Shown one piece after another: positions 10,165 to 17,598 of a stretch of 64,000 nucleotides of DNA. This DNA comes from Actinopolyspora erythraea (lineage in GTDB: Bacteria > Actinomycetota > Actinomycetes > Mycobacteriales > Pseudonocardiaceae), in NCBI RefSeq assembly GCF_002263515.1, contig NZ_CP022752.1, positions 3,844,001-3,908,000 on the forward strand, given 5' to 3'. The position numbers and the translations under genes were made by a program. Position 1 is the stretch's first letter; the number at the start of each line of letters is the position of its first letter. A model generated the notes under the pieces. The model searched no databases and was not told where the DNA came from. It worked only from the letters and a program-made list of their open reading frames with translations.

Positions 10165-10295
10165 ACTCGAACCAGAAACCACGGAAAACAAATCCCGAGC
10201 GGACGAACTCCGGGATGAAGCACGGGAAACGACTACCGGATTTCCCGGAGAGATCTCCCCTCCCCCACCCGCCCGGGCTCACCCGCCCCAGAAAA

Positions 10296-10321
10296 GCCGG
10301 CCCGCCTCACGACGGGCCGGC
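10296..10321 (-). terminator. rho-independent terminator with T-run
   Basis: Perfect 9-bp GC stem (10296-10304 with 10313-10321, 8-nt loop). On the minus strand it is followed directly by TTTT (complement of 10292-10295). It is a second termination signal about 200 bases behind the amidotransferase gene, insulating it from the DAHP synthase operon. Confidence 0.7.
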
Positions 10322-10474
10322 GGCGGCACGAGCGGGTGGACACGGTCTCCGGCCGCGGGGCTCCCGGCTCCCTTGGGGAGGCGGGGCCGGTGCGATGACC
10401 GGCCGTTCCGGGGGGCCGTGAGGCCACGCCCCGGTTCGCGCCCGGCCCCCGATCCGCCGCGAGGTCACCGCCGG

Positions 10475-10508
10475 CGTCCCTCCGGCGGGAACGACCGCCG
10501 GAGGGACG
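10475..10508 (-). terminator. 14-bp perfect hairpin behind the amidotransferase gene
   Basis: Perfect 14-bp inverted repeat (10475-10488 with 10495-10508, 6-nt loop), 12 bases beyond the stop of the asparagine-synthetase-like gene. Very stable, so the amidotransferase probably forms its own transcription unit. Confidence 0.75.
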
Positions 10509-10520
10509 ACCGCTCGCGGC

Positions 10521-12374
10521 TCAGAGCTCCACGCGGACGTTGTACTCGGTCACCCAGTTGTCGAACTCCACCAGCCTTTCCAGCACCGCGCGAGCTCCCC
10601 ACGGTCCGCCCACGCCGTAGGTCCCGAACGGTTCGTCCAGCAACGAGCGGATCCCGGACTCGGGGACCAGGTCCAGCACGGGGGACCCCTTCGTGAGCAG
10701 CCCCTCGACGCGCTCGCGCAGCGCCGTCTCGTAGTTCTCGTCCTGGGTGGACGGGTAGGGGTTCTTCTTCCGGTCGAGGGCGGAGTCCGGCAGCACACCA
10801 CGCAGCGCCTCACGCAGCAGGCTCTTCTCCCTGCCGTCGAAGTTCTTCATCTCCCACGGCGTGTTGTAGACGTACTCCACCAGCCTGTGGTCGGTGAACG
10901 GCACCCGGACCTCCAGGCTCGCTGCCATGCTGATGCGGTCCTTGCGGTCGAGCAGGAAGTTCTCCCAGCGGGTGAGGTTGAGATAGGTCAGCTCCCGCAT
11001 CCGTTCGCGGGTACCCGTCTCCCCCTCCAGGCGCGGCACCTCTTCCAGCGCCTGGGTGTAGCGCCGCTTGACGTACTCGTCCATCTCGAGCCTGTCCCAG
11101 AGCCCGACCTGGCGGAGGGCGCCGATCCCGCCCGCCTTCTCGAAGGGGTGGTGCCAGGGGAACGTGTCCGCCTGGACGGCCTCCTCGTCGTGGAACCAGG
11201 TGTAGCCCCCGAAGAGCTCGTCGGCGGCCTCACCGGACAGCGCGACCGTCATGCGCTTGCGCAGTTCGCGGCACAGGACCAGCAGGGAGTACTCCATGTC
11301 CCCGGTCGAGACGGGCAGGTCCTGGGCGCGCAGCACGGACTCGCGCACCTCCGGGTCCAGGACGTCCTGGTTGTCCAGCTCGACGATGATGTGCTCGGCG
11401 CCGACGTGCTCGGCGACCTCTATCGCGAAGGGGGTGTCGGGGTCCTCCCACTGCACGTTCGAGGCGAACCGCTCGGAGTGCCCCTTGAAGTCGACGGAGA
11501 AGGCCTGGACCGGCTGCTCGTGCCCCTTCTCCCGCAACGCGCGGGCCGCCAGGGCGGTCACCGCGCTGGAATCCATGCCGCCGGAGAGCAGCGTGCCCAC
11601 GGTCACGTCGGCGACGAGCTGGCGTCGCACGATGTCCTCGAGCAGCTCGCGCACCTTGCGGATCGTGGTGTCGAGGTCGTCGGTGTGCGGGCGGGCGCGC
11701 AGCTGCCAGTACTGGGTGGTGTGCTGCCCGTCCCGGCCGAATCGCACCACCGTGGCCGGCCGGACCTCGTGCATGCCGCGGAACACGCCGTGGCCGGGGG
11801 TCTTGACTATGCCGAAGATCTCCCGCAGCCCGTCGGCGTCGACGACCGCCTCGGCTTCCGGATGGGCGAGCACCGCCTTCGGTTCGGAGCCGAACAGCAC
11901 CCCGTCCTCGGTGGGGTAGTAGTACAGCGGTTTGACACCCATCCGGTCCCGCACCAGCAGCAGTTCCTCGCTGCGCGGGTCCCAGATCGCCATCGCGTAG
12001 ATCCCGTTCAGGTGCTCCGCGAACTCCGCGCCCCACTGCTGGTAGGCGCGCAGCACGACCTCGGTGTCGGTGCCGGTCCGGAACCGGTGGCCGAGCTCGG
12101 TCAGTTCGTCCCGGAGCTCCCGGTAGTTGTAGACCTCGCCGGTGTAGCTGATCACGGGTAACGAGTCGTCCTCGGCTTCGGCGGGCATGGGTTGGGCGCC
12201 CGCGGCCGGATCGATGATGGAAAGCCTGCGATGGCCGAGCAGGGCGTGCTCGGAGACCCAGGTCCCCCCGTCGTCGGGGCCACGGCATTCCATGGTCCTG
12301 GTCATCGCGTCGATGATTTCGGTCTGTCCGGTCAGGTCACGTTGGTAACTCACCCATCCGGTAAGTCCGCACAT
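10521..12374 (-). CDS. asparagine synthase (glutamine-hydrolysing)-like amidotransferase
   Basis: 617-residue AsnB-type enzyme. The mature N-terminal cysteine follows the initiator Met (MCGLTGWVSY), and the class II glutaminase continues through ECRGPDDGG and YTGEVYNYRELR. The synthetase half has the ATP pyrophosphatase loop LLSGGMDSSAVTALA and the conserved VALSGEAADELFGGY. All catalytic motifs are intact, so it could simply make asparagine. Its position between shikimate-derived genes and a terminator suggests instead amidation or amide-bond formation on a cluster acid, as in OxyD-type enzymes (inference). ATG at 12374 follows GAGAGG. Strong hairpins behind it show it is a separate transcription unit. 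Confidence 0.88.
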   Translation of the reverse strand: MCGLTGWVSYQRDLTGQTEIIDAMTRTMECRGPDDGGTWVSEHALLGHRRLSIIDPAAGAQPMPAEAEDDSLPVISYTGEVYNYRELRDELTELGHRFRTGTDTEVVLRAYQQWGAEFAEHLNGIYAMAIWDPRSEELLLVRDRMGVKPLYYYPTEDGVLFGSEPKAVLAHPEAEAVVDADGLREIFGIVKTPGHGVFRGMHEVRPATVVRFGRDGQHTTQYWQLRARPHTDDLDTTIRKVRELLEDIVRRQLVADVTVGTLLSGGMDSSAVTALAARALREKGHEQPVQAFSVDFKGHSERFASNVQWEDPDTPFAIEVAEHVGAEHIIVELDNQDVLDPEVRESVLRAQDLPVSTGDMEYSLLVLCRELRKRMTVALSGEAADELFGGYTWFHDEEAVQADTFPWHHPFEKAGGIGALRQVGLWDRLEMDEYVKRRYTQALEEVPRLEGETGTRERMRELTYLNLTRWENFLLDRKDRISMAASLEVRVPFTDHRLVEYVYNTPWEMKNFDGREKSLLREALRGVLPDSALDRKKNPYPSTQDENYETALRERVEGLLTKGSPVLDLVPESGIRSLLDEPFGTYGVGGPWGARAVLERLVEFDNWVTEYNVRVEL

Positions 12375-12449
12375 GATATCGGCCTCTCACGAGAAGGGAT
12401 CCGAGTCTGCCGGCGTCGAACTCGGATGATGTCGAAAACCGGGACCGCC

Positions 12450-12914
12450 TCACACCGCGGTCGAGGGGTGCCGCACGGTGGCTTCCACGATGGTCAGAAG
12501 TGAACCGGCGAAGAGCGAGGAAGTCTCCTTCAGGAATTCCCGGTCGCTCATCGCCTTTCGCTCGCCCTCATCCGAGAGGGTGACTTCGAGGACGAAGTGG
12601 AACTCGCCGTCCGACTCGAAGACCTGGTTGACCACGCGAGCCACGTCGATCGGATCCCTGACGTCGAACACGAAACGACCGTCCGAGCCGTAGGTGACCC
12701 GTTCCACGACGCGCTCACCGCTGCTGTACGCGATCTCCCGGAGGATCCCGTCGTGATAGCGCTCGTGAACCTCGCAGGAGGTTATGTAGGGAATGTAGAC
12801 AGCGGGATTCTCGGCCTTGTCCCGCATGCTCCGCATGATCTCGTCCCGATCGAGCCGCAGGCCCGCGCGCGTCTCGGCGGGGCGTAACGGGACGGTCCAA
12901 CTGAGTACGGTCAT
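12450..12914 (-). CDS. AtaL-like / DUF1857 SRPBCC-fold protein
   Basis: 154-residue protein from ATG 12914. The pattern (WTVPLRP near the N terminus, LDRDEIMRSMRDKAENPAVY, a central ERVTYGSDGRFVFDV and a C-terminal LSDEGERKAMSD) fits the AtaL/DUF1857 family, which has a START/Bet v1-like ligand-binding cavity. Members occur in secondary-metabolite clusters such as fungal acetylaranotin, with no settled chemistry. It lies between the amidotransferase (75-base gap) and a terminator behind the second SDR, so it may share a transcript with the amidotransferase. A cyclase or binding-protein role is only a guess. Confidence 0.65.
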   Translation of the reverse strand: MTVLSWTVPLRPAETRAGLRLDRDEIMRSMRDKAENPAVYIPYITSCEVHERYHDGILREIAYSSGERVVERVTYGSDGRFVFDVRDPIDVARVVNQVFESDGEFHFVLEVTLSDEGERKAMSDREFLKETSSLFAGSLLTIVEATVRHPSTAV

Positions 12915-12957
12915 CGTAGCGTCACACCGCCTTGCGGATGTTCGAGGAAGGACCCGG

Positions 12958-12988
12958 CACCCGGCACCCGGTTCCCGGGTGCCGGGTG
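12958..12988 (-). terminator. hairpin between SDR and AtaL-like gene
   Basis: 14-bp perfect inverted repeat (12958-12971 with 12975-12988, nominal 3-nt loop), starting 8 bases beyond the stop of the second SDR. The arms are internally repetitive, so shorter stems with larger loops are possible. Confidence 0.6.
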
Positions 12989-12996
12989 GTGGGACC

Positions 12997-13758
12997 TCAC
13001 GCACTGGCCCCGCCGTCGACCACCAGGTCGTGACCGACGACGAAGCTGGCCTCGTCGGAGGCGAGCCAGAGCACCGCCGAGACGATCTCGCTCGGGTCCG
13101 CCAGCCTGCCCGCCGGGATGCCACCGGTGAGCCTGGCGGCGCGGTCCTCCTCGGACTCGCCGGGCAGGAAGGTCATCTTGGTGTCGGACGCGCCCGGGCT
13201 GACGACGTTGATCCGGATCCCGTCCTGGATGTGGTCACGCGCGGCCGACCGGCTCATGTTGCTGACCCCGGCCTTGGAGGCCACGTAGGGGGCGACACCG
13301 CCGAACCTGGCGTGGTCACCGATGTTCGAACCGGCGTTGACGATGACACCGCCACCGTTCTCGCGCATGTGGTTGATCTCGTGCTTCATGCACAGGGCCA
13401 CACCGGTCAGGTTGATGGCGATCACGGAGTGCCAGGTGCTCTCCTCGGTGTCGGCGAACGCGCCCGGCGTGGGGAAGATACCCGCGTTGTTGTGCGCGAT
13501 GTCCAGGGAACCGTGGCGGCTCACAGCGGTCTGCACGCCGTTGCGCACCGAATCCGAGTCGGTGACGTCGACGTTGACCGCGCTGGCCCTGCCGCCGTTG
13601 TCCTCGATCGTCTTGACGGTCTGGTCGGCCGTCTCGCTGTTGTGATCGGCGACGACCACGGTGGCTCCCTCGGCGGCGAACGAGAGGGCGCTCCTCCTCC
13701 CGATGCCGGACCCGGCTCCCGTGACGAATGCGACCTTGCCGTCGAAACGTGCGGCCAT
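12997..13758 (-). CDS. short-chain dehydrogenase/reductase
   Basis: 253-residue classical SDR with TGAGSGIG cofactor loop, NNAG motif, catalytic Ser in NAGSNIGDHARFGG and YVASK for Tyr/Lys, and the C-terminal WLASDEASFVVGHDLVVDGG typical of quinone- or alcohol-type SDRs. The acidic residue after the second strand (VVVADHNS) suggests NAD(H) preference. It is a plausible tailoring enzyme of the cluster, but its substrate cannot be read from sequence. It is followed by a hairpin and preceded by a 105-base gap to the oxidase gene. Confidence 0.85.
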   Translation of the reverse strand: MAARFDGKVAFVTGAGSGIGRRSALSFAAEGATVVVADHNSETADQTVKTIEDNGGRASAVNVDVTDSDSVRNGVQTAVSRHGSLDIAHNNAGIFPTPGAFADTEESTWHSVIAINLTGVALCMKHEINHMRENGGGVIVNAGSNIGDHARFGGVAPYVASKAGVSNMSRSAARDHIQDGIRINVVSPGASDTKMTFLPGESEEDRAARLTGGIPAGRLADPSEIVSAVLWLASDEASFVVGHDLVVDGGASA

Positions 13759-13863
13759 CGTTCTTACTCCCTAATCGTAGCGGATACCTTTTTCACTTTT
13801 CCGACCGAGGCGGTATCACTTGACTTCGGACGGACGAACCACCGCTCCACACTCCGCGCCGTC

Positions 13864-15546
13864 TCACGCGGAGGGCAGTTTTATCGACTGCGAGTGGCGG
13901 AAGAAATTGGTCGGGTCGTACTTCTTCTTGACCCGCTGAAGTTTCGGGTAGTTGTTCTTGTAGTAGAGCTTGTACCAGGGGACGCCGGACTTGTTGTACT
14001 CCGGATCGGTTATGTCCATGTCCGGGTAGTTTATGTAGCAACCGTCGGTGCGGTCGTCCGGAACAGGATATCCACCCTTTTCCGCGAATATACCATTGTA
14101 TATGGACCTGCACCAGTTCACATTGGCCGAATCCTCCGATTTCCGCGACCAGAAGCTCTCCACCAGCACCTTGAACGCCGAGTCGCGCTGCGCCGAGGCG
14201 GTGGCGTCCGGGGCCACCGAGTTGATGGCGCCGCCGTAGGAGAGCAGGACCATTATCGAGTTCGGATTGGCGTGGTCGGTGCGCGTCAGCTGCTCGTACA
14301 TGGTCGCTATCTGTTTCTCGGTGAAGCTCCGCTTGAGATAGCCCGACTTGTAGTCGGCACGCATGGTCGGATCGTTCAGCGTGGGGTTGTTGGTTCCGAG
14401 TAATCGCGTGGCGCGGAGCCAGGGCAACCGCATCGGCTGGTAGAGCTCGGGGGCGGCGTTCATCTCCCCCACCGGCTCGTTGAGCGGGCGGGTTCGCACG
14501 TTGGCTCCCGCGAAGAGACTGTCGAGGTAGTCGCGCAACAGGGAATCGGCGTTCGGGTCGGATCCGTCCACCACGGTCAGCAGGCCGGCACTGCCGTTCG
14601 CCTTGTGGTTGACCAGCAGGAAGCTGGACAACGACGCGCCGGCGGAGCCCGGAGCGCTGTTGTTCTCGAACCAGGTGCCGTAGTTCTTGACCAACCGGGT
14701 GAAACTCGCGCTGTCCAGCTCCGACCAGGGGATCGAGACGGCGTTGACCAGCAGCTCCTCCGGCGGGCGGGGGAGCAGCGCGCCGGGGTCGGTGGCGGTC
14801 ACCCCGGGTGACCTGAACCAGTAGCGGGTGACCACTCCGAAGTTCCCACCGCCCCCGCCGGTGTGCGCCCACCACAGGTCACGGTTCGGATCGTCGGCCT
14901 CCCTGGTGGCGATGACGGACTTCGCGTTGCCGCTGCCGTCCACGGTCACCACCTCCACCGCGTACAGGTGGTCCGCGATCAGCCCCTCCTTCCTGGAGAG
15001 GAGACCGTAACCACCGCCGGGGACGTGACCGCCCATGCCGACCGAGAAGCACATCCCGCCCGGCAGGGTGACTCCCCAGATCTTGAAGAGGGACTCGTAG
15101 ACCTCCATCAGCGTCGCGCCCGCCTCGACCACGAACGCCGATCTCCCCTGATCGAAATAGACGTTGTTCATTTCGCTCATGTTGATCACGACATCGACGT
15201 TCGGGTTGTGCACGAAGTCGGCGTAGCAGTGCCCGCCTCCCTGGACGGTGAGGCGTTTGTTCGCGCTCGCGGCCTCCTGAACGGCCTTGACCACCTGCTC
15301 CGTGGTCGCCACCATGCGGATGTGATCGGGCTTGCTGACCCAGCGCTGGTTCATGCCCCTGGTCAACTCGGGGTAGCGCAGATCGTCGGGGCCGATCTTG
15401 ACCGAGTCGAACAGTTGTCCCGAGGCATTCGTCTCGACGGCCAGCGCCCTGCCCGCACCGCTCCCACCGCTCGCGGCGGCGATGCCCGTGGCCGTCAGAG
15501 CTCCCGCAGCACCGGTGAGCATTCTTCTCCGATTTAAACCACTCAT
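13864..15546 (-). CDS. Tat-exported berberine-bridge-type FAD oxidase (bicovalent flavin)
   Basis: 560-residue secreted flavoprotein oxidase. The N terminus has the twin-arginine motif NRRRMLTGAAG followed by an Ala-rich stretch, so export folded via Tat is expected. FAD-binding type 4 domain: the histidine in GGGHCYADF and the cysteine in GGMCFSVGMGGHVPGGG are the two residues that bind FAD covalently in bicovalent members such as GilR or AknOx. The C terminus has the BBE signature with DPTNFFRHSQSI. ATG at 15546 is 9 bases from GAGG. The fourth codon is TTA, a possible bldA-type control point. Likely role: oxygen-dependent late oxidation of the cluster product outside the cytoplasm (inference). 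Confidence 0.88.
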   Translation of the reverse strand: MSGLNRRRMLTGAAGALTATGIAAASGGSGAGRALAVETNASGQLFDSVKIGPDDLRYPELTRGMNQRWVSKPDHIRMVATTEQVVKAVQEAASANKRLTVQGGGHCYADFVHNPNVDVVINMSEMNNVYFDQGRSAFVVEAGATLMEVYESLFKIWGVTLPGGMCFSVGMGGHVPGGGYGLLSRKEGLIADHLYAVEVVTVDGSGNAKSVIATREADDPNRDLWWAHTGGGGGNFGVVTRYWFRSPGVTATDPGALLPRPPEELLVNAVSIPWSELDSASFTRLVKNYGTWFENNSAPGSAGASLSSFLLVNHKANGSAGLLTVVDGSDPNADSLLRDYLDSLFAGANVRTRPLNEPVGEMNAAPELYQPMRLPWLRATRLLGTNNPTLNDPTMRADYKSGYLKRSFTEKQIATMYEQLTRTDHANPNSIMVLLSYGGAINSVAPDATASAQRDSAFKVLVESFWSRKSEDSANVNWCRSIYNGIFAEKGGYPVPDDRTDGCYINYPDMDITDPEYNKSGVPWYKLYYKNNYPKLQRVKKKYDPTNFFRHSQSIKLPSA

Positions 15547-15703
15547 GGTGAACATCCTCGTCAAGTAAGATTCGAACGCGTCGCGGAGCGGAAAGGGGCG
15601 CGTTTCGACGAAAACCGCGCGCCCGCCGAACCGTCCGGTTGTCTCCCCCAGGGAGCCGCCACACATCCTGGGAATCGAGGGAAGTGATCGGCAACCCGAT
15701 CCG

Positions 15704-15718
15704 CACACTTCGTCAGAT
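15704..15718 (-). promoter_or_regulatory. shared cluster element (CTGACGAA box), oxidase gene
   Basis: Same 15-base sequence as at 10150-10164, in sense orientation, with the core ending 162 bases before the oxidase start. It lies opposite the sense-oriented copy for the MFS gene, so the two cores form an 8-bp inverted repeat (15709-15716 with 15741-15748) in the divergent promoter region. Confidence 0.5.
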
Positions 15719-15735
15719 CGGGTGGAAAACAGGGT

Positions 15736-15748
15736 CGGACCTGACGAA
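15736..15748 (+). promoter_or_regulatory. shared cluster element (CTGACGAA box), MFS gene
   Basis: cggacctgacgaa, identical over 13 bases to 17535-17547 upstream of the transaldolase-like gene. It ends 81 bases before the MFS start codon, in sense orientation. Confidence 0.5.
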
Positions 15749-15829
15749 ATGGGGGAGCTCGGTTGCCGGGCGTACCGGAGGTTCGCATACTCCGCACGGA
15801 AACAAAAGTCCGGAATTTCGAGGTGTTCG

Positions 15830-17281
15830 ATGACTGTCGGTTCCCGAGACGCCGCCGCCTGCGTGGGAGGAGGAGGACGACGCAGCGGACAGTCGCGTTC
15901 GAACGCGGCCTTCTTCCTGCTGGCCGCGGTGCAGATCTTGCTCATCATGGCGATCACGATGCTGGCGGTGGCGCTGCCCAGGATCGAGGCGGAACTGGGG
16001 CTCTCCGCGAGTCGCCTGACGCTGGTCAACGCCGCCTACGGCCTGTCCTTCAGCGGTCTGCTGCTGCTGGGCGGCCGAGCCGCCGACCTCTACGGTCGTC
16101 GGCGACTGTTCACGATCGGCCTCGCGCTGTTCGGCGGTGCCTCCCTCACGGCGGGGATCGCGCCCGAGTTCTGGACGCTGACGGTCAGCAGGTTCCTGCA
16201 GGGGGCCGGGGCGGCGCTGGCGGCTCCGTCCGCGATGGCGCTGGTGGGCGCCGTCTTCCCCGATCCGAGCCGACACGCGCGCGCCATGGCCGTGTGGGGC
16301 GGTCTGTCACCGATGGGAGCCGCCGCGGGAACGTTGGCCTCCGGGGCCGTCTCCACCTGGGTGTCCTGGCGCTGGACGTTCGCCGTGCCGGCTGTCGCCG
16401 CGGTGCTCGCGCTGGCGCTGACCAGACCACTGCTTCCCGCCGGGGAGACGAACGCGCGGGGCAGGCTCGACGTCAAGGGCGCGGTGCTGGCGACGGCGGG
16501 GCTGACCGCGCTCAGCTACGGTCTGGTCTACGCGGCGGAGCACTCCTGGATCTCGCTGGCCGTGCTCGGCCCGATCGCGGTCAGCGTGGTGCTGTTGGCG
16601 ACGTTCGCGGTGGTGGAGCGGAAAACGGCGGACCCGCTGCTGCCGCTGGACTTCCTGAAATCCGGTCACCGGCTCGGCGCCCTGTGGGTGATCCTGGCGG
16701 GTGCCACCGCGATCTCGACCATGTTCATGCTGATGTCGTTGTACTTCCAGCAGGTGGCGGGCATGTCCCCGCTCGGCACCGCCGCCGCGTTCCTGCCGTT
16801 CAGCCTGGTGCTGTTCCTGTCGGGCATCTCCGTGGCGCGGTTGGTCCGCAGGTTCGGTGCCCGCAACGTCACGGTCGTCGGATCGGTGCTCGCCGCGGCT
16901 GGGCTGGCGCTGCTCGGGACCATGGCGGCCGACAGCCCGTACGTGGGCACCCTGCTGGCCGGACTGCTGGTCCTGCCGGTCGGGATCAGCATGATGTTCT
17001 CCGGCGCGACGGTGAAGGTCTTCTCGCGGGTGGACGACGAGCGCTCCGGACTCGCCGGGAGCCTGGTCAACACCGCCATGGAGACCGGTCCGACCGCCGG
17101 GCTGGCACTGCTGGTCTCGTTGGCGACCGCGCACACCACTTCGCTGCTGGACGAGGAGACCGGAGCGCGGTTCGCGGAGACGGCCGGGTACTCCTTCGCG
17201 TTCAACACCGCGGCGGTGGCCCTGCTCGGCACGGCCGTGCTGACGCTGTGGACGCTCCGGGAACGACCGCGGCGGCAGTAG
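15830..17281 (+). CDS. MFS drug exporter (DHA2-type, about 14 TM)
   Basis: 483-residue multi-pass protein. The first helix follows a short Gly/Arg-rich cytoplasmic N terminus, the loop after helix 2 has GGRAADLYGRRRLF (MFS motif A) and helix 5 carries a motif C-like GLSPMGAAAGTLASG. Length and number of hydrophobic segments fit the 14-helix DHA2 drug:H+ antiporters. It is divergent from the oxidase across a 283-base region with the shared element and is followed by a strong terminator. It is probably the exporter and self-resistance gene of the cluster; an earlier in-frame start at 15722 lacks a ribosome-binding site. Confidence 0.88.
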   Translation: MTVGSRDAAACVGGGGRRSGQSRSNAAFFLLAAVQILLIMAITMLAVALPRIEAELGLSASRLTLVNAAYGLSFSGLLLLGGRAADLYGRRRLFTIGLALFGGASLTAGIAPEFWTLTVSRFLQGAGAALAAPSAMALVGAVFPDPSRHARAMAVWGGLSPMGAAAGTLASGAVSTWVSWRWTFAVPAVAAVLALALTRPLLPAGETNARGRLDVKGAVLATAGLTALSYGLVYAAEHSWISLAVLGPIAVSVVLLATFAVVERKTADPLLPLDFLKSGHRLGALWVILAGATAISTMFMLMSLYFQQVAGMSPLGTAAAFLPFSLVLFLSGISVARLVRRFGARNVTVVGSVLAAAGLALLGTMAADSPYVGTLLAGLLVLPVGISMMFSGATVKVFSRVDDERSGLAGSLVNTAMETGPTAGLALLVSLATAHTTSLLDEETGARFAETAGYSFAFNTAAVALLGTAVLTLWTLRERPRRQ

Positions 17282-17310
17282 GGCCGACCGGACGCCACCC
17301 CGGTGACGAT

Positions 17311-17340
17311 GACCACCCCGCGTTCGGACGCGGGGTGGTC
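17311..17340 (+). terminator. 12-bp perfect hairpin behind the exporter
   Basis: Inverted repeat 17311-17322 with 17329-17340, loop of 6, 29 bases behind the MFS stop. The rest of the 317-base gap (17282-17598) holds the promoter region of the transaldolase-like gene and no other gene. Confidence 0.75.
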
Positions 17341-17534
17341 GAATCCCGGACCACGGCACGGCGGCGACGCGAAAAAAGCATCCCTCCCGCGCCGCCGGAA
17401 AGCCCTTCGGAAAGCACCGCGCCGCGCCTTCCGGAAGATTTCTGCTAGTATCGGGCCCCGAAGCGGGAGCGGATTCGACAGCGGTCACGGAAGATCACGA
17501 TAACCCTTCGGGACCTCACCGAATCGCGCGCGAA

Positions 17535-17547
17535 CGGACCTGACGAA
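17535..17547 (+). promoter_or_regulatory. shared cluster element (CTGACGAA box), transaldolase-like gene
   Basis: Same 13 bases as 15736-15748. It ends 51 bases before the ATG, close enough to overlap the -35 region of that promoter. Confidence 0.5.
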
Positions 17548-17598
17548 GACGGATACCGCGCTTAACTTTCATCCGAATTTCGTTTATCGTTCATCCCT

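Larger units (their letters stand above)
10056..10520. other. 465-base intergenic region with two terminators and a promoter region
   Basis: No gene seen. From left to right on the plus strand it holds an AT-rich stretch (about 10070-10230) that should contain the promoter of the DAHP synthase operon, including the shared 15-base element at 10150-10164, then two strong hairpins behind the amidotransferase gene. Short open frames here have atypical composition and no ribosome-binding site. Confidence 0.7.

Noticed and set aside
12817..14403. Plus-strand open frame of 528 codons across the second SDR and oxidase 3' end
   Set aside because: Antisense to genes with clear family motifs; composition typical of a shadow frame.
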